A stretch of 21,806 bases of DNA from Lenisia limosa (taxonomy: Eukaryota; Breviatea): assembly GCA_001655205.1 (NCBI GenBank), contig LPNZ01011398.1, forward strand, positions 1 through 21,806, written 5' to 3'. Positions 1 through 9,235 of this stretch are shown one piece after another. Made by a program: the position numbers and the translations under genes. The notes under the pieces are model-generated. The model saw nothing but the letters and a program-made list of their open reading frames with translations, was not told the DNA's origin and searched no databases. How positions within the stretch are numbered: the stretch's first letter is position 1; every line of letters starts with the position of its first letter.

Positions 1-80
1 GGACCAATTCAAATATTACAAAACGAAACAATGTAAAAATACTTGATACACTACAACTATCTAAAACTCCTTTGTTTTTG

Positions 81-165
81 AACGGTCCGGTCCGGTCTCT
101 TTGGAATGAAAATTTGAGCGGTCCGGTCCGGTCCGGTCTTTTTGTAAATTGACCGGACCGGACCG
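81..165. repeat. CGGTC pentamer repeat with hairpin arms
   Basis: Three blocks of the pentamer CGGTC/GGTCC lie at 83-97, 119-138 and, in reverse orientation, 151-165. The 15-base arm at 124-138 is exactly complementary to 151-165 across a 12-base AT-rich spacer, so a strong hairpin can form. This is seen directly. It may be a repeat-element terminus or a local microsatellite that inverted. No coding role is visible. Confidence 0.75.
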
Positions 166-190
166 TAGGGAACCACTAGGAACAAACAAG

Positions 191-283
191 ATCTCGGACA
201 CTTCATCCTCGGGGACACAGCTCCTGACTTGCGTTCCAGACGGCGAACTAAAGCGTGCTAACGAGGATATCCAGCCTCCTGAG
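191..283 (+). pseudogene. Exon-like open stretch, unrecognised (plus strand)
   Basis: An open plus-strand reading from 191 ends at GAG followed by GTATGT at 284, a good donor. It contains DGELKRANEDIQPPE. A second plus frame over the same bases reads DLGHFILGDTAPDL before a stop, so either the true frame is unclear or a frameshift has occurred. Base composition is richer in G+C than the AT-rich flanks. It probably belongs to the same decayed island as the next entries. I do not recognise the product. Confidence 0.3.
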
Positions 284-353
284 GTATGTTAAAAGGCATC
301 AATAAGGCTGTGAAGTTAATCAATCTGTTAATTTTCACTATTAAGCAAGAAAT

Positions 354-573
354 TCTAAATTGTTTCAAGAAATGAACCTAACTCACCCACACCGGACTAT
401 AAACAACATCCTTATCGTTGAGTCCCTGCACAACCAGCAGGTCCTCTCTACCATATTCCTTACCATCGTTCAGGCCCCCACCTTCGGTAACGCCAACATC
501 GCCATCGGAGACCTCATCGAGGAAGGCTTCCTATCCCAGGCCGCCAATAAGATCGACTGCGTCATTGAAAAAG
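354..573 (+). pseudogene. Exon-like open stretch, unrecognised (plus strand)
   Basis: A plus-strand reading contains INNILIVESLHNQQ, NANIAIGDLIEEGF and ANKIDCVIEK. Third codon positions are mostly C or T, unlike the AT-rich surroundings, and the opposite strand is broken by stops. The frame reaches a possible donor (GTAGTT at 574). It sounds like a soluble alpha-helical protein, but I cannot assign a family. The best coding on the rest of the island is on the minus strand, so this may be a separate exon, or part of a rearranged, decayed sequence. Confidence 0.35.
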
Positions 574-840
574 GTAGTTGCTGTGGAAGCGATTATGTCA
601 GATATAATATGTGATATTCTAGCATATTTGGCATTTTTAATTGCCACAATTTCAACTCCGTTCGCGGATGCCGCCGTAATCCCTGTCCCCGCAACCAATC
701 CTGATTCTTCTGTTAGCAGGACTGCCCAACTAGATTTGCTATATTGTACATTGATACAACCCCCTTGTTCTTCATTATCTGGCTGAAATTACCTGTCACC
801 GAATGGGGATATCATAAACAAATCTGAAGTCAGAAGAAAA
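574..840. other. AT-richer interval, no supported gene
   Basis: Between the exon-like stretches I see no convincing coding frame, repeat or RNA gene. The plus-strand frames here have no codon bias and no recognisable motif. Confidence 0.5.
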
Positions 841-1226
841 TTGGCCCAATCAATGAGCACTCTAAGCTTATTGATGACTCCATTAAGGGCCTCAACAAGG
901 ACAGTACCGTCATTCTCGCCCCTCCACCCACCCACCACTGACATTCACGTCAATCCACTCGGCATCGCTAGAGAAGTTCTCCATCTAAATACCAAAAAGG
1001 GGAGACGACTCGTAGGTAAAGGTGTCGGGGGAGTGAGGGAATTAATTTCACCGTCATGCTAGCCTTATTGCCGTCAAGCTTGATGTTGTCGATGGTGGGG
1101 CCTCTCTCAAGGTCCTTGGTGGTCGCGGGGAGGAAATCGCCCTGCGGCAGATTCCGTAGTAACCTGCAAGGTCAATGGCTCAGATGAGGTATTCTTCTTG
1201 TTGGAGCCAGTCGGGGGGGGGGGGGG
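841..1226. pseudogene. Decayed coding sequence readable on both strands
   Basis: Short codon-biased readings appear on both strands. On plus, HSKLIDDSIKGLNKDSTVI runs to a TGA in 933-940, and DIHVNPLGIAREVLHLNT follows in a shifted frame. On minus, DFLPATTKDLERGPT and IDNIKLDGNKASMTVKL lie in one frame, preceded by DWLQQEEYLI, a stop and AIDLAGYYGICR in another, with VLVEALNGVINKLRVLIDW further along. The minus reading agrees in strand with the larger decayed ORF at 1329-2098, so I favour minus. Frame changes and stops suggest a pseudogene. The run of G before the gap at 1227 may add sequencing error. Family unknown. Confidence 0.4.
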
Positions 1227-1328
1227 NNNNNNNNNNNNNNNNNNNNNNNNNNNNNNNNNNNNNNNNNNNNNNNNNNNNNNNNNNNNNNNNNNNNNNNNNN
1301 NNNNNNNNNNNNNNNNNNNNNNNNNNNN
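1227..1328. other. Assembly gap (N) after a poly-G tract
   Basis: The sequence is N here and follows a long run of G. It interrupts the decayed coding island, so the joining of its two halves cannot be read. Confidence 0.99.
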
Positions 1329-2098
1329 GATTGACGCCAAATCTGGCACCACCGCGGTTTCACCTGAATAATCAGTTCAAAGTACAATGTTATCACGATG
1401 ATACGAATGTATAAATGTGTATGATTTTTAGGTGACTTTCGGCAAGCATTGACGTCTTAGAGCCGAATTTGGAGCCGAACTCGTCGTAACCGATGTGCAT
1501 GGCAGCGAGCTTGAGGACATTCTTGGAGGTTGGGAGGGATGAGAATGGAGAAGCAATCCTCAGTGATTGAGCAAAAATCACCCAGACGGGTGGTCTGGCG
1601 CTGGTACACCATATGGGAACATTCTAGTTAGAGACTTGGGTGAGGTATTTGAGGCTGAGGATTCCGGACCAAGAGGGGCGCTTGAGGAGGTCAATCCAGG
1701 CTTGGATGGGAGGGGCAGAGGGTGCTTGTCTGTCCTTATCCTTAGTTATGTTGCTGACCGCATCATTCTGGGACTTCGTGAGTCGTCTCACGATAGGCAT
1801 CCAGTCGAGCTTGCCGGTGATGGACTGAAACTCGGGGCGGGAGATGTCTTTTTTGAGAGCCGCATTGAAGTTGAAGAGGTACGCATCAATCTTTTCTTGG
1901 GGGAGGCTTGCGGTCATTCATATAGTATCAAGGAGAACACATTAAACGATTGATCTCCTTGTGGGGGAGACAAGCTTATGCTCACCATAGCCGATACCTA
2001 ACTCTCTCCAGGTGATGAGGAGAGTGGCGAGCATGTACTTGGCCATGAGTTCGGTCTTTGCGGCAGGAGATGGAGATGACGCAATTGTGTGACCAAGA
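1329..2098 (-). pseudogene. Decayed minus-strand ORF of unknown family
   Basis: Reading from 2098 down, one frame stays open except for three stops: TAA at 1942-1944, TGA at 1918-1920 and TAG at 1624-1626. The longest piece, 1917-1624, starts with ATG and has 97 codons; it contains FNFNAALKKDISRPEF and SITGKLDWMPIVRRL. After the TAG the frame continues with FSSLPTSKNVLKLAAMHIGY and EFGSKFGSKTSMLAE to 1437. A possible 73-nt intron (1364-1436) then leads in frame to ETAVVPDLASI before the gap. Upstream are AKTELMAKYMLATLL and TWRELGIGYGEHK. About half the bases are G or C, against roughly a third outside. One frame with several stops suggests a once-continuous gene that decayed after insertion. 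A viral or transposon origin is possible but unproven. Confidence 0.5.
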
Positions 2099-2950
2099 CT
2101 GGAGGTTGGATTGGAGTGCAGGCCTTACCATCCAGGATCAGCCTATGTTTGACCTTCCGTGCTCTCCGAGCTCCAAGCCTAGTCCACTGCTAACCCAGCC
2201 AACACATACCAGTAATGCTGATGGAGCGGGTTTAGTGTGACTTTTCAGGTTTTCACAGTGATCTCTTTCAACTGATCTTGCTGTGTTGCCTTTTCCCAGC
2301 CACTTCCCTTCTATACAGGAGCTCTCTCTTTCTTGCTTCATGAACAAATACTTTTTATATTAACTTGTTCTCAGGATCTGTTTCTGATGCCTTCTGACTT
2401 GCATTTAAAGACGAAATGGCAAGCATGAGGCACACTGTGTAAATAAATACGTTTGTTTAGTGTAACATGTTCTTCATGATGTTGTATCGCTCTGAACGGA
2501 AAATTTACCTTATATACTTCATTATTTTGATGAATAGCCCTACCTCTTCTTCAGACATAAAGCATTTTATCTTTAAGTCGTTAAAACTCAATAATCAAGC
2601 TAATTGTACATTATACAAACTAAGAAGAAACGAAACAACTCAGAGACAACGAGAAAACAAAAAAAAATTCGAATAAGCACATTTAGTATACTGGGATATC
2701 ATATTTCTATCATTGTTTTATACACTTCAGGGTCAATGAATAAGAGATCAAAAGTACAACACTGAAGCAAAATTACAGCGGGATAAATGGTTGAAAAAAG
2801 TAAAATACAGCAAAACTTTGTTTGATCTCTTCCCGTCGACCTTTGTCGCTTAAATAAAACAACACTTAATATTAAATTCTTTTTCTGCACTCTATGTTAC
2901 CTCGCCAAAAATCTATCAACCAACCACCTTACTTTGGTTTTTTTTGGTGC
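2099..2950. other. AT-rich interval, no supported gene
   Basis: The short ORFs here on both strands have no recognisable motif and no codon bias. No RNA gene or repeat was seen. Confidence 0.5.
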
Positions 2951-3085
2951 TTTGGTCCGGATCTCAGAGATGTCCAGAAAAGCCAGCATAGCTGTCCTCT
3001 TCACACTCAATTACATGTCATCTTGCCACAGTATCACATAGAAGGAAGTTAGAATATTTTGTGCAATAATAAGAACAATAAAAGT
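2951..3085 (+). repeat. Interspersed repeat R2, copy 1
   Basis: This stretch matches, with small differences, the minus strand of 14468-14593 and part of the minus strand of 11408-11490. Shared landmarks are GGATCTCAGAGA (GGATCACAGAGA in the other long copy), CCAGCATAGCTGTCCTCTTC, CACAGTATCA, GTTAGAATATT and a terminal AATAAAA. The end of each long copy carries AATAAA, which could act as a poly(A) signal in this orientation. It may be a MITE or SINE-like element, but no terminal inverted repeats or duplicated target sites were identified. Confidence 0.7.
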
Positions 3086-3188
3086 AACTTAAGAGAAGGG
3101 TTTTTACAATTTGTCACTTCTTACCATGACTTTGAAGTAGCTTTCATAGTTGAAAGCCAGCAATCAACCCATGGAAGGTGACGGTCTC

Positions 3189-3461
3189 TCAGGTAGCGGT
3201 GAAGTGGAAGGAAGAAGCCTGGAAACGGATAAGAAGAGAGATCAGGGGGGAAACAAGAAAAAAACTCAAACTGCCTTCTATCTGACGTATCTCTTTCTTG
3301 GTGGGGAAGCCACCGTCAAGAACTTCTTGGAAGATCCTTGAACCGATCTTCAACTCCCTTTGCCTCTCTTGCTGCGCATTTTGAGGCTCTCTGATGATTT
3401 CTTCTTTGTTTTTATCCCCAAAGCCAACTACTATCCTTTCCTTTTTGGGTGATATTGAGAT
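3189..3461 (-). CDS. Exon-like ORF, charged protein, unrecognised
   Basis: An open minus-strand frame of about 90 codons runs between stops and contains no ATG, so if real it is an internal or terminal exon. Its first half is charged and helix-prone (KKERIVVGFGDKNKEEIIRE, then QQERQRELKIGSRIFQE and LDGGFPTKKEIRQIE). The last third is hydrophobic and may be beyond the true exon end. A plausible acceptor (CCCAAAAAG) precedes KERIVV. The plus-strand reading of the same bases is broken. I cannot name the family. Confidence 0.35.
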   Translation of the reverse strand: MSISPKKERIVVGFGDKNKEEIIREPQNAQQERQRELKIGSRIFQEVLDGGFPTKKEIRQIEGSLSFFLVSPLISLLIRFQASSFHFTAT

Positions 3462-4984
3462 TTACTTTTAAAAGTGCCCCAAATAAAAAGAATATATGAT
3501 ACAATCACAAGGAAATCTTCATATTTCCCTGTGGATTGTATATTCACAAGTGATTCTATCATATTTCTCCTTCTTTCCTCCCCCCCCCCCTTCTAACTCA
3601 CACTGATATCTGGACCTTGTTTGTCATGGACAATTTTTTTGTCACTTTCTAATATTAAAAATTTTGACAGTACCTACCTTAATGGCCAAGATGAAAATTG
3701 TATTACATGTACGTACATATGTAGTTGAACATACTAATTGTATTGCACGGTACCCTACATACATCTATTACATATGATATACTTTATTCAATCTTCAAAG
3801 TCGAGTAAAGGTTTTTTAGCTTGACTCCGGTGGTTAAACAATCAAGAAGTTATCAACAAAAATACACTAACTTTAACCAAAGTGCCTTAGTGTTTAAAAG
3901 AGAAAAGGGGGTATTTTCAATCAGAAGGTGAACAAAAAATGTGAAAGGAAGGACTCCGCTCTTCCCTTGACAAACCACGTAATCCCAAAAAACAGAGAAT
4001 AACCAACTCATTACTTTGGCATAATCTTAAGCTGATTAATGAGCACCGCAAAGCTAAAGCTTCTCTCAAATTGCTATTTAAAGATTCAATTGCTGATAAA
4101 TGGTCCAGCAAAAGATCAGCTTCTGCAGTGCAATCACAAAGACAATAATATAAATACTAGAAAAGTTACTCGAATGAACAAAAAACAACCCCGTGTACAA
4201 ATGATTCATATGCTCGTGCGCCAAAACCCCGTTGTTTTTGGGAAATCCCGTCACTTTTGAATAAATGTTGCCAAGAATCCAATATTTTACTATTCTAACC
4301 AGCAGAAAGTAAAAATTAGCAAAATTTTTAAAAAAAATTAAAAAATTATTCGTAAGTTTCGGAAGTTCAGTTCACCCCCTTTTCACAGAGTTTTTTTTTA
4401 TTATTTTGACCCTTTCTTTTTAAGCTACTCAAGTTTATTTTTATATAATATTTTTTTGAAGAGAATCAAGAAGACATCCAAATCAGTTGTTCGCCACCTT
4501 TTTTTTGAAAAACAAATGACATCTAGGTCCTCCGATATATGTTACAAAGTTGGCATATTTGGTCCGCTGAAACATGATTAGTAAAAGATTGAGGGTATAT
4601 GAAGGACTATTTGGGACATTAACGGTTCTCTTCAAAAGGTTTGCTGTATGAAGTCTCAATTTGTTTGCTACCAACTGTATTTCATCTTATTATATGTTCT
4701 GAATGACAATAGACTCAGAGTTTCCAATTCAACCGTCTCATTTTAACAGGTTTTGGGAGAATAATTTTGACGATAAAGCGTAAATTTGAAGTTTGTGGGT
4801 GTTTATATTGACCAAATGGGGCAATAATGGTCCTTTCTTCTCTCTATATGATATAAGAGCCATTTGATTCTATGTTTCTCTACAATTTTCAACCAATTAT
4901 TCATTGGGTTGTTCAAATAATTTCGCCGAATAAGAGAAAATATGATATTTCTTCTAAATACGGACCCAGGTCTAAACTCTTAAG
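3462..4984. other. AT-rich interval with a small hairpin, no supported gene
   Basis: No coding frame stands out. At 3501-3539 the segment ACAATCACAAGGAAAT is followed, after 6 bases, by a nearly complementary arm (one mismatch, one extra base), which is a modest hairpin. The C tract near 3582 and the A/T tracts are low-complexity sequence. Confidence 0.5.
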
Positions 4985-5260
4985 CTAAAACTCCCAGGTA
5001 TGAAAAACAACTATATCACAAGAAATTTCACTCGTAAAGAGTACATCTGGAGACAATGAATAATAAAAAAAAAAGTTGATCTTGGGTGAATGGATGGACA
5101 AAATTATTCTGGATGGACGATGGAAGTTGGAACTTGCTCCTTCCAAAAGAGCACTTTCCGCCATCTTAAACAGTCTGTGATTTTGTCTGGACTCACAGTT
5201 GTTTCCAACCGAAAATACATTACTCGTGTACTCATCTAACGTTACGTACACTCCTATTTT
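4985..5260 (-). CDS. Exon-like ORF after a good acceptor, unrecognised
   Basis: On minus, a pyrimidine-rich acceptor (TTTTCCTGCAG, ending at 5262) is followed by an open frame: IGVYVTLDEYTSNVFSVG, NNCESRQNHRLFKMAESA and LEGASSNFHRPSR. The frame stays open to a stop at 4985, but the last 30 residues come from a low-complexity T-rich run and are probably intronic. There is no ATG at the start, consistent with an internal exon. I do not recognise the product. Confidence 0.35.
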   Translation of the reverse strand, partial: KIGVYVTLDEYTSNVFSVGNNCESRQNHRLFKMAESALLEGASSNFHRPSRIILSIHSPKINFFFYYSLSPDVLFTSEISCDIVVFHTWEF

Positions 5261-5442
5261 TCTGCAGGAAAAGCTCTAAAACCTTAGGATTTTTGGAATG
5301 AGGTATTCATATCACTGTGTCGAAAATGATAGTGCACACGTGTGAAAATGACCAAAAAGTGATGTTTTTGTTTATTATTTAAACAAAATATGTAAAAAAA
5401 AATATTTGTTTATTTGTTTATTTTGCTCTATTTGGATTTTTA

Positions 5443-5735
5443 GTGACTGATCTTCTTAGTAATTCACAAGTTTTACCGCCTGAACCCTTTTGGAAGATGA
5501 AGTGCTGGTCAACACCCAGGACAAGTACGTTGTGCGTAGATATTTCATTTCCAAGATTATCGAAAATACTGAGGAGCTCAAGCTTAACCGCAAGAGACCC
5601 TGCAGAGATAACCAAAGAGGTATCCTTGTTCCTACCACCAACGTCACACCAGGCTTATGTGCAGACAAAAGGAGAAAAAGCAACCTCAAAAGAAGAAAAG
5701 ACGTTCATTTTAGTAAATCAAGACATATTATTTAT
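5443..5735 (+). CDS. Exon-like segment, frame and strand unresolved
   Basis: From about 5490 a plus frame reads DKYVVRRYFISKIIENTEEL then KLNRKRPCRDNQRG and a basic tail KRRKSNLKRRKD. It is preceded by an in-frame TGA, so an upstream exon or a frameshift is needed. A possible 33-nt intron (GTATCC...CACCAG) interrupts it without changing frame. The minus strand also reads as protein (SLAVKLELLSIFDNLGNE) after a good CTGCAG acceptor. Both readings are plausible and I cannot choose; family unknown. Confidence 0.3.
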
Positions 5736-5992
5736 TGTCTTTTACGGTTACTTGGCACTTGTTTGCCTAAATTACTCATTAACTACTGTTAACAACATAT
5801 ATGTATGAGGCAGAAAAAAACAGTTTCAAGGTTATTTCTCCAAAATTGAAAAGTGACGGAGCATATTAATATTTTCGATATTATAACGCAGCATTTCAGA
5901 AGAAAAAAAAAAGCACGATCTTTAATACAATACTCCGTCAAATTAGTAGAACCTCAAGCTCAAAGAGTCGCTAATAAAAATAAGAGCTTCCT

Positions 5993-6235
5993 GTGAAAAG
6001 AGTTGCTACTTCGAAAAGACTTTTCCTATTTGGAAAAAAAAATTCCGAAATATTCGAAAACGCAGTTTTCAAGACGGTGCTCCTGTTAACCATATTTATG
6101 CCCCTTGGATCAGCTATGAGTTCAGTCATTGGCTATTGTTGTTTGCCTCTGTATTACAGGCAGTTCTATGTTTTCTTTCCCATTGCGTTCCTTAACTTTG
6201 ATATAATACACTGCATCAACAGTTTATTACAATAA
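5993..6235 (+). CDS. Possible small membrane protein or exon
   Basis: An 80-codon plus-strand frame has a basic start (KRVATSKRLFLFGKKN) followed by two hydrophobic stretches, VLLLTIFMPLGSAMSSVIGY and FYVFFPIAFLNF, as in a two-pass membrane protein. The start codon is not a clear ATG. No family is recognised, and AT-rich DNA gives hydrophobic codons by chance, so confidence is low. AATAAA follows near the stop. Confidence 0.2.
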   Translation: MKRVATSKRLFLFGKKNSEIFENAVFKTVLLLTIFMPLGSAMSSVIGYCCLPLYYRQFYVFFPIAFLNFDIIHCINSLLQ

Positions 6236-6798
6236 ATTACTTGTAATGTGCCTGTCTGGACTGGGATCAGATCCCTCCCACAGGGCGTTGTCTCAGTTTA
6301 GTTTTCAAAGAATAGGCCTTCCTTAGAGCGATTTATGTATGTTAATCAATAATGTATTGATAATGACTCAATAATGACTCTTCAGTAGATTTTGAGAAAG
6401 GAGTAAAGTGGCAATAGTGACGTAAATCACTTTCAATATGACGCGCAATGCTTCAAATATCAGAGATAACTTTCCCATTCGAAACTCAGTTCATCAGAGC
6501 TTTTCCTCAAAAGATCATAGTACAGTTTACACATACACGGCTGAACGATCTCCTTAGACCTGTCTGCTGCCTTCTTAAGGAGCTTCTTAGGGATGGATGA
6601 TTATGTAAATGTGTCTAAAACGAATCATTTTTGATTGGCTGTGTGGTGTCAGTCACTCTGTCCACCAAAAGCATTTCTGATCTCAAATTATTAAGTATTT
6701 CCACATATTGGTGAAATATTCTTGCACATATGGCTCAAAACTGTCATAATTGGGAGAAAACGGAAGGGAACACTTATTTAGAGAAACTACCGCAAAAG
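6236..6798. other. AT-rich interval, no supported gene
   Basis: I see no coding frame, repeat or RNA gene here beyond short tandem-like phrases (AATAATGACTC twice near 6360-6380). Confidence 0.5.
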
Positions 6799-7036
6799 TC
6801 ATATTTTTATGACAAATCTTATTATTGTTTTGTAAAACGTCATATTTAAATGAAAGTCATATTCGGTCGAGGTGCGAGGAGGGTACTGGAGGGGGACGGT
6901 GAAGGCGACGTCAGGGTCGGGGAGGTGTTTGACAACTTGCCATGGGGAAATGGTGATAGCGTCCTCAGTTATAATGAGACCGGCAGCTTGAAAGGCAGAA
7001 AAGACAAGACAAGGGTCACTAGCAATCTTGAAAGTT
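6799..7036 (-). CDS. Pogo/Tigger-like transposase, 3' exon (remnant)
   Basis: A long pyrimidine tract ending CACTGTAG on minus is followed by an open frame with FKIASDPCLVFSAFQAAGLI, EDAITISPWQVVKHLPDPD and FTVPLQYPPRTSTEY, ending at TGA 6799-6801. In pogo-group transposases the segment after the DDE domain commonly has an 'F.AF..AG..P' region, which LVFSAFQAAGLI resembles. It lies directly downstream of the DDE exon and a GTGTGA donor near 7092 joins in frame, so I read it as the same transposase. The opposite plus-strand ORF is a shadow. Confidence 0.6.
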
Positions 7037-7088
7037 CTACAGTGTGAAATTTAAAGAAAAAAAAAGAATAGAGATTAAAACAATTGTT

Positions 7089-7490
7089 TCACACAAGGCA
7101 TGAAGCCTGAAAAACTCTACAGCGAGTTGTCATTGCGTTTGAGCATCCGGGGGTGATGAGGGGAGCCTTGTTGAGGAGAGATGAAAAAGATGAGCGAACA
7201 CTGCCCTTCATGACACCAAATGTCATCAGGTCGACTGGTTGGAGAACGTGAGAGGTGTGAGATGGGAGGATGTAAACGTGGATGTGGTGAGCACGCAGCT
7301 GCTCCAGGGCGAAAGCAGCGTATCGTGAAGAGTGTCCGTCCATGATAAGAAGAGCCCCGGTCTCTGGAGAAACACCAAGACGGTTACGTTCTGTGATGAC
7401 ACAGGGGATGAAGATGTAGAGAGCCCAGTATGTGAAGGACTCACACGTCTTAAAGGTAAGTGTGATAATAATACCATTGACGTGGGTCGT
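7089..7490 (-). mobile_element. Pogo/Tigger-like DDE transposase fragment
   Basis: The minus frame open from 7490 reads ESFTYWALYIFIPCVITERN, then ALLIMDGHSSRYAAFALEQL, IHVYILPSHTSHVLQPVDLM and FGVMKGSVRSSFSSLLNK. DGHSS is the second catalytic Asp region, and ILPSHTSHVLQPVD is the third-Asp region of the DDE_1 (pogo/Tigger/jerky) superfamily, where the usual form is L.PHTSH.LQPLD...FG..K. The N-terminal DNA-binding and first-Asp parts are absent upstream, so this is a truncated copy. G+C content is higher than the flanks, as expected of a mobile insertion. The gene cuts and pastes DNA when intact; this copy is unlikely to act alone. Confidence 0.85.
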
Positions 7491-7664
7491 TCATTTTTGG
7501 GACAAGCATAAATACAATTTAACAAAATCCAGAAACAAATTACCAAAATATGAATTTATTTAATAAAAAGAAACGACAGTGATATTATTATTCTCCATTG
7601 CTTGTATGTGTTACAAATGAAAATTATACTTTTTACTCTTTAATCGACAATATTGACTATTTAG

Positions 7665-8136
7665 CACCACCTCACACCACCAAACGCGGCGCTGGCAGAT
7701 GTGCATTGTGCACTAATTGACCAGTCCATGATCAATGCTCACATTGCGTACTCTGACTTCCTCTCCTCTGCTGGACGCCCATCTATTGACACAAGTACAA
7801 AAATTTATGACTTCTAAAATGTTGACGATACTGTGAATTTGTCTTTTAATTCAATTATTTGATCGTATTTATTCACTTGTCTTGCCATGTCTTATCTCAC
7901 CCCTCCCAGACCGCAGTACTCCATCAACCCCCTTCAATTCGTGCTCTTGCTGGTGATGTCGCTAAGCACTTCCCCAAGCCTCCTCACAGGAAACGCCCGT
8001 CACCGTTGGTGGCCACTGCAGTTCCAGAAAGTTGGCCACCAAGAAAATCCGCACCAATCTGTTCTGTGAGGGTTGTGGTGTTTTCCTTTGCCCTTCTTGC
8101 TCTTACAGTGTTCATTCACTAATGTTCAAGGTTTGA
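7665..8136 (+). mobile_element. piggyBac-like transposase C-terminal remnant
   Basis: The plus strand has two pieces. The first (about 7665-7794) reads TTKRGAG then, one frame over, CALIDQSMINAHIAYSDFLS, which fits the helical end of piggyBac transposases ('..D.A..N..I.Y'). After a possible intron (acceptor CCTCCCAG at 7909) the second reads DVAKHFPKPPHRKRPSPLV, then shifts frame near 8040 into KKIRTNLFCEGCGVFLC and PSCSYSVHS. The Cys/His pattern is the C-terminal zinc-binding domain typical of the family. The catalytic core is missing and the frame is broken, so it is a dead fragment. Confidence 0.8.
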
Positions 8137-8331
8137 TGTGGTTTATGTTTATGTATTTGATGTGATTAACTTTTGAGTTTGGAAATGTATGTTATTTTTG
8201 AATGAAATTCGGCGTGTTGTTTTTGTATTTTGATTAATAATATGAGTTTTTATCGCTTCATACCAGAAAAGCACTTGGGTAAACTTAATTGGAAAAGAAA
8301 AAAACAAAAAAGAAAGAGAAAAAAAAAAAAA

Positions 8332-8429
8332 NNNNNNNNNNNNNNNNNNNNNNNNNNNNNNNNNNNNNNNNNNNNNNNNNNNNNNNNNNNNNNNNNNNNN
8401 NNNNNNNNNNNNNNNNNNNNNNNNNNNNN
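8332..8429. other. Assembly gap (N) after poly-A
   Basis: The sequence is N, following an A-rich run and directly followed by repeat R1 copy 1. Confidence 0.99.
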
Positions 8430-8431
8430 TG

Positions 8432-8596
8432 ATCTGGTGATCTAAAAAACAATTACTCGACAATACCAAGTAAATGGTAAACTAGATCATATGAACTATG
8501 TAATTCTCATTTATTACAAAATATAACTTTTTTTTTCGAAATGATATGAATACTGGTACCCCGGACCAATATGGTCCACCCCCTTGGTCCTCATAA
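8432..8596 (+). repeat. Interspersed repeat R1, copy 1
   Basis: This copy starts at ATCTGGTGATCT next to a gap and ends near CTTGGTCCTCATAA. It contains ACTAGATCATATGAACTA, TTTTTTTCGAAATGATATG and GGTACCCCGGACCAATATGG. It matches R1 copies 2 and 3 closely. No coding content; possibly the end of a larger transposable element. Confidence 0.85.
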
Positions 8597-8689
8597 AAAT
8601 GGGGAATTGAATAGGGAATTTATTATATAACATTAATGCACCCAATCATTATCCTTAAGCTTAATAATACATATTTCTACTAAATTTAC

Positions 8690-8798
8690 CCACGTAATTT
8701 GACTTGCTAGCACAGAGCATCCCTGAGCAGTAACAGAAGCGGCGATCGTAACTCGAGGGTCGACATCAAGAACAACAGAGGTAGTAGGGCTTGCTAGG
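8690..8798 (-). CDS. Exon fragment abutting a gap, unrecognised
   Basis: On minus from the gap edge the frame reads LASPTTSVVLDVDPRVTI then ASVTAQGCSVLASQITW, ending at TGG before GTAAAT (8689-8684), a good donor. G+C is higher than in the flanking repeat. The 5' side is lost in the 10-N gap at 8799-8808. It contains VDPRV, as does one NPRL3 exon (12895-12981), but the similarity is too short to mean homology. Family not recognised. Confidence 0.4.
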
Positions 8799-8808
8799 NN
8801 NNNNNNNN

Positions 8809-8990
8809 ATCTGGTGATCTGAAACACAATTATTTGAAAATACTAGGTAAATGGTAAACTAGATCATATGAACTCATTACTCATCATATGAATTCTCATT
8901 TATAACAAAATATAACTTTTTTTTTCGAAATGATATGAATACTGGTACCCCGGACCAATATGGCCCACCCCCTTGGTCCTCATAAAGATA
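8809..8990 (+). repeat. Interspersed repeat R1, copy 2
   Basis: This copy begins exactly after a 10-N gap with ATCTGGTGATCT and runs to CATAAAGATA. It has an extra CATTACTCATCATATGAA relative to copy 1, a local duplication of the CATATGAA phrase. Otherwise it is near-identical over the same landmarks. Confidence 0.85.
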
Positions 8991-9096
8991 CAGTAGTTGG
9001 CTTCACTGTTATTTCCATTGGTTCACGAAAAAACAATCGCTTTCGATATCTCATTACCCCAGTATTAGGTGAAAAAACGGATTAGGAATCATAATG

Positions 9097-9235
9097 TCAG
9101 CCAACCAATGAACGTAATTGAATTGAACTATCAGAATCAAAGAACAATTTTGCAAGCTCTTTAAAATGAACCTTAGCTTCAATTCCATTCCATCCATGAT
9201 CAACAAGCCAAGACAAACAGTCAAGAAGAACATAT
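9097..9235 (-). CDS. Terminal exon of a helical-repeat-like protein
   Basis: A T-rich acceptor (CTTTTTTTTAG) on minus is followed by YVLLDCLSWLVDHGWNG, IEAKVHFKELAKLFFDSDSS and IQLRSLVG, then TGA at 9097-9099. The start must complete a codon from a missing upstream exon. The spacing of hydrophobic residues suggests paired helices. It resembles the exon at 11599-11946 in the pattern 'GIE..A.F.....K.LF..S.S', so the two may be related copies. No named family. Confidence 0.45.

Noticed and set aside
3582-3591. Poly-C and poly-G tracts as regulatory quadruplexes
   Set aside because: Single homopolymer runs near gaps; more likely sequencing-difficult low complexity than a defined structure.
6850-7047. 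Plus-strand 65-residue Gly/Asp-rich ORF
   Set aside because: Opposite strand of the transposase 3' exon, which has a strong acceptor and better codon bias.
7226-7546. 106-residue minus ORF overlapping the DDE domain
   Set aside because: It is a shadow frame; the overlapping frame carries the DGHSS and LPSHTSHVLQPVD motifs.
8149-8469. ORFs crossing runs of N
   Set aside because: Open only because N was translated as X; the same applies at 1107-1414, 10054-10515, 12032-12232 upstream of the gap and 21368-21710.
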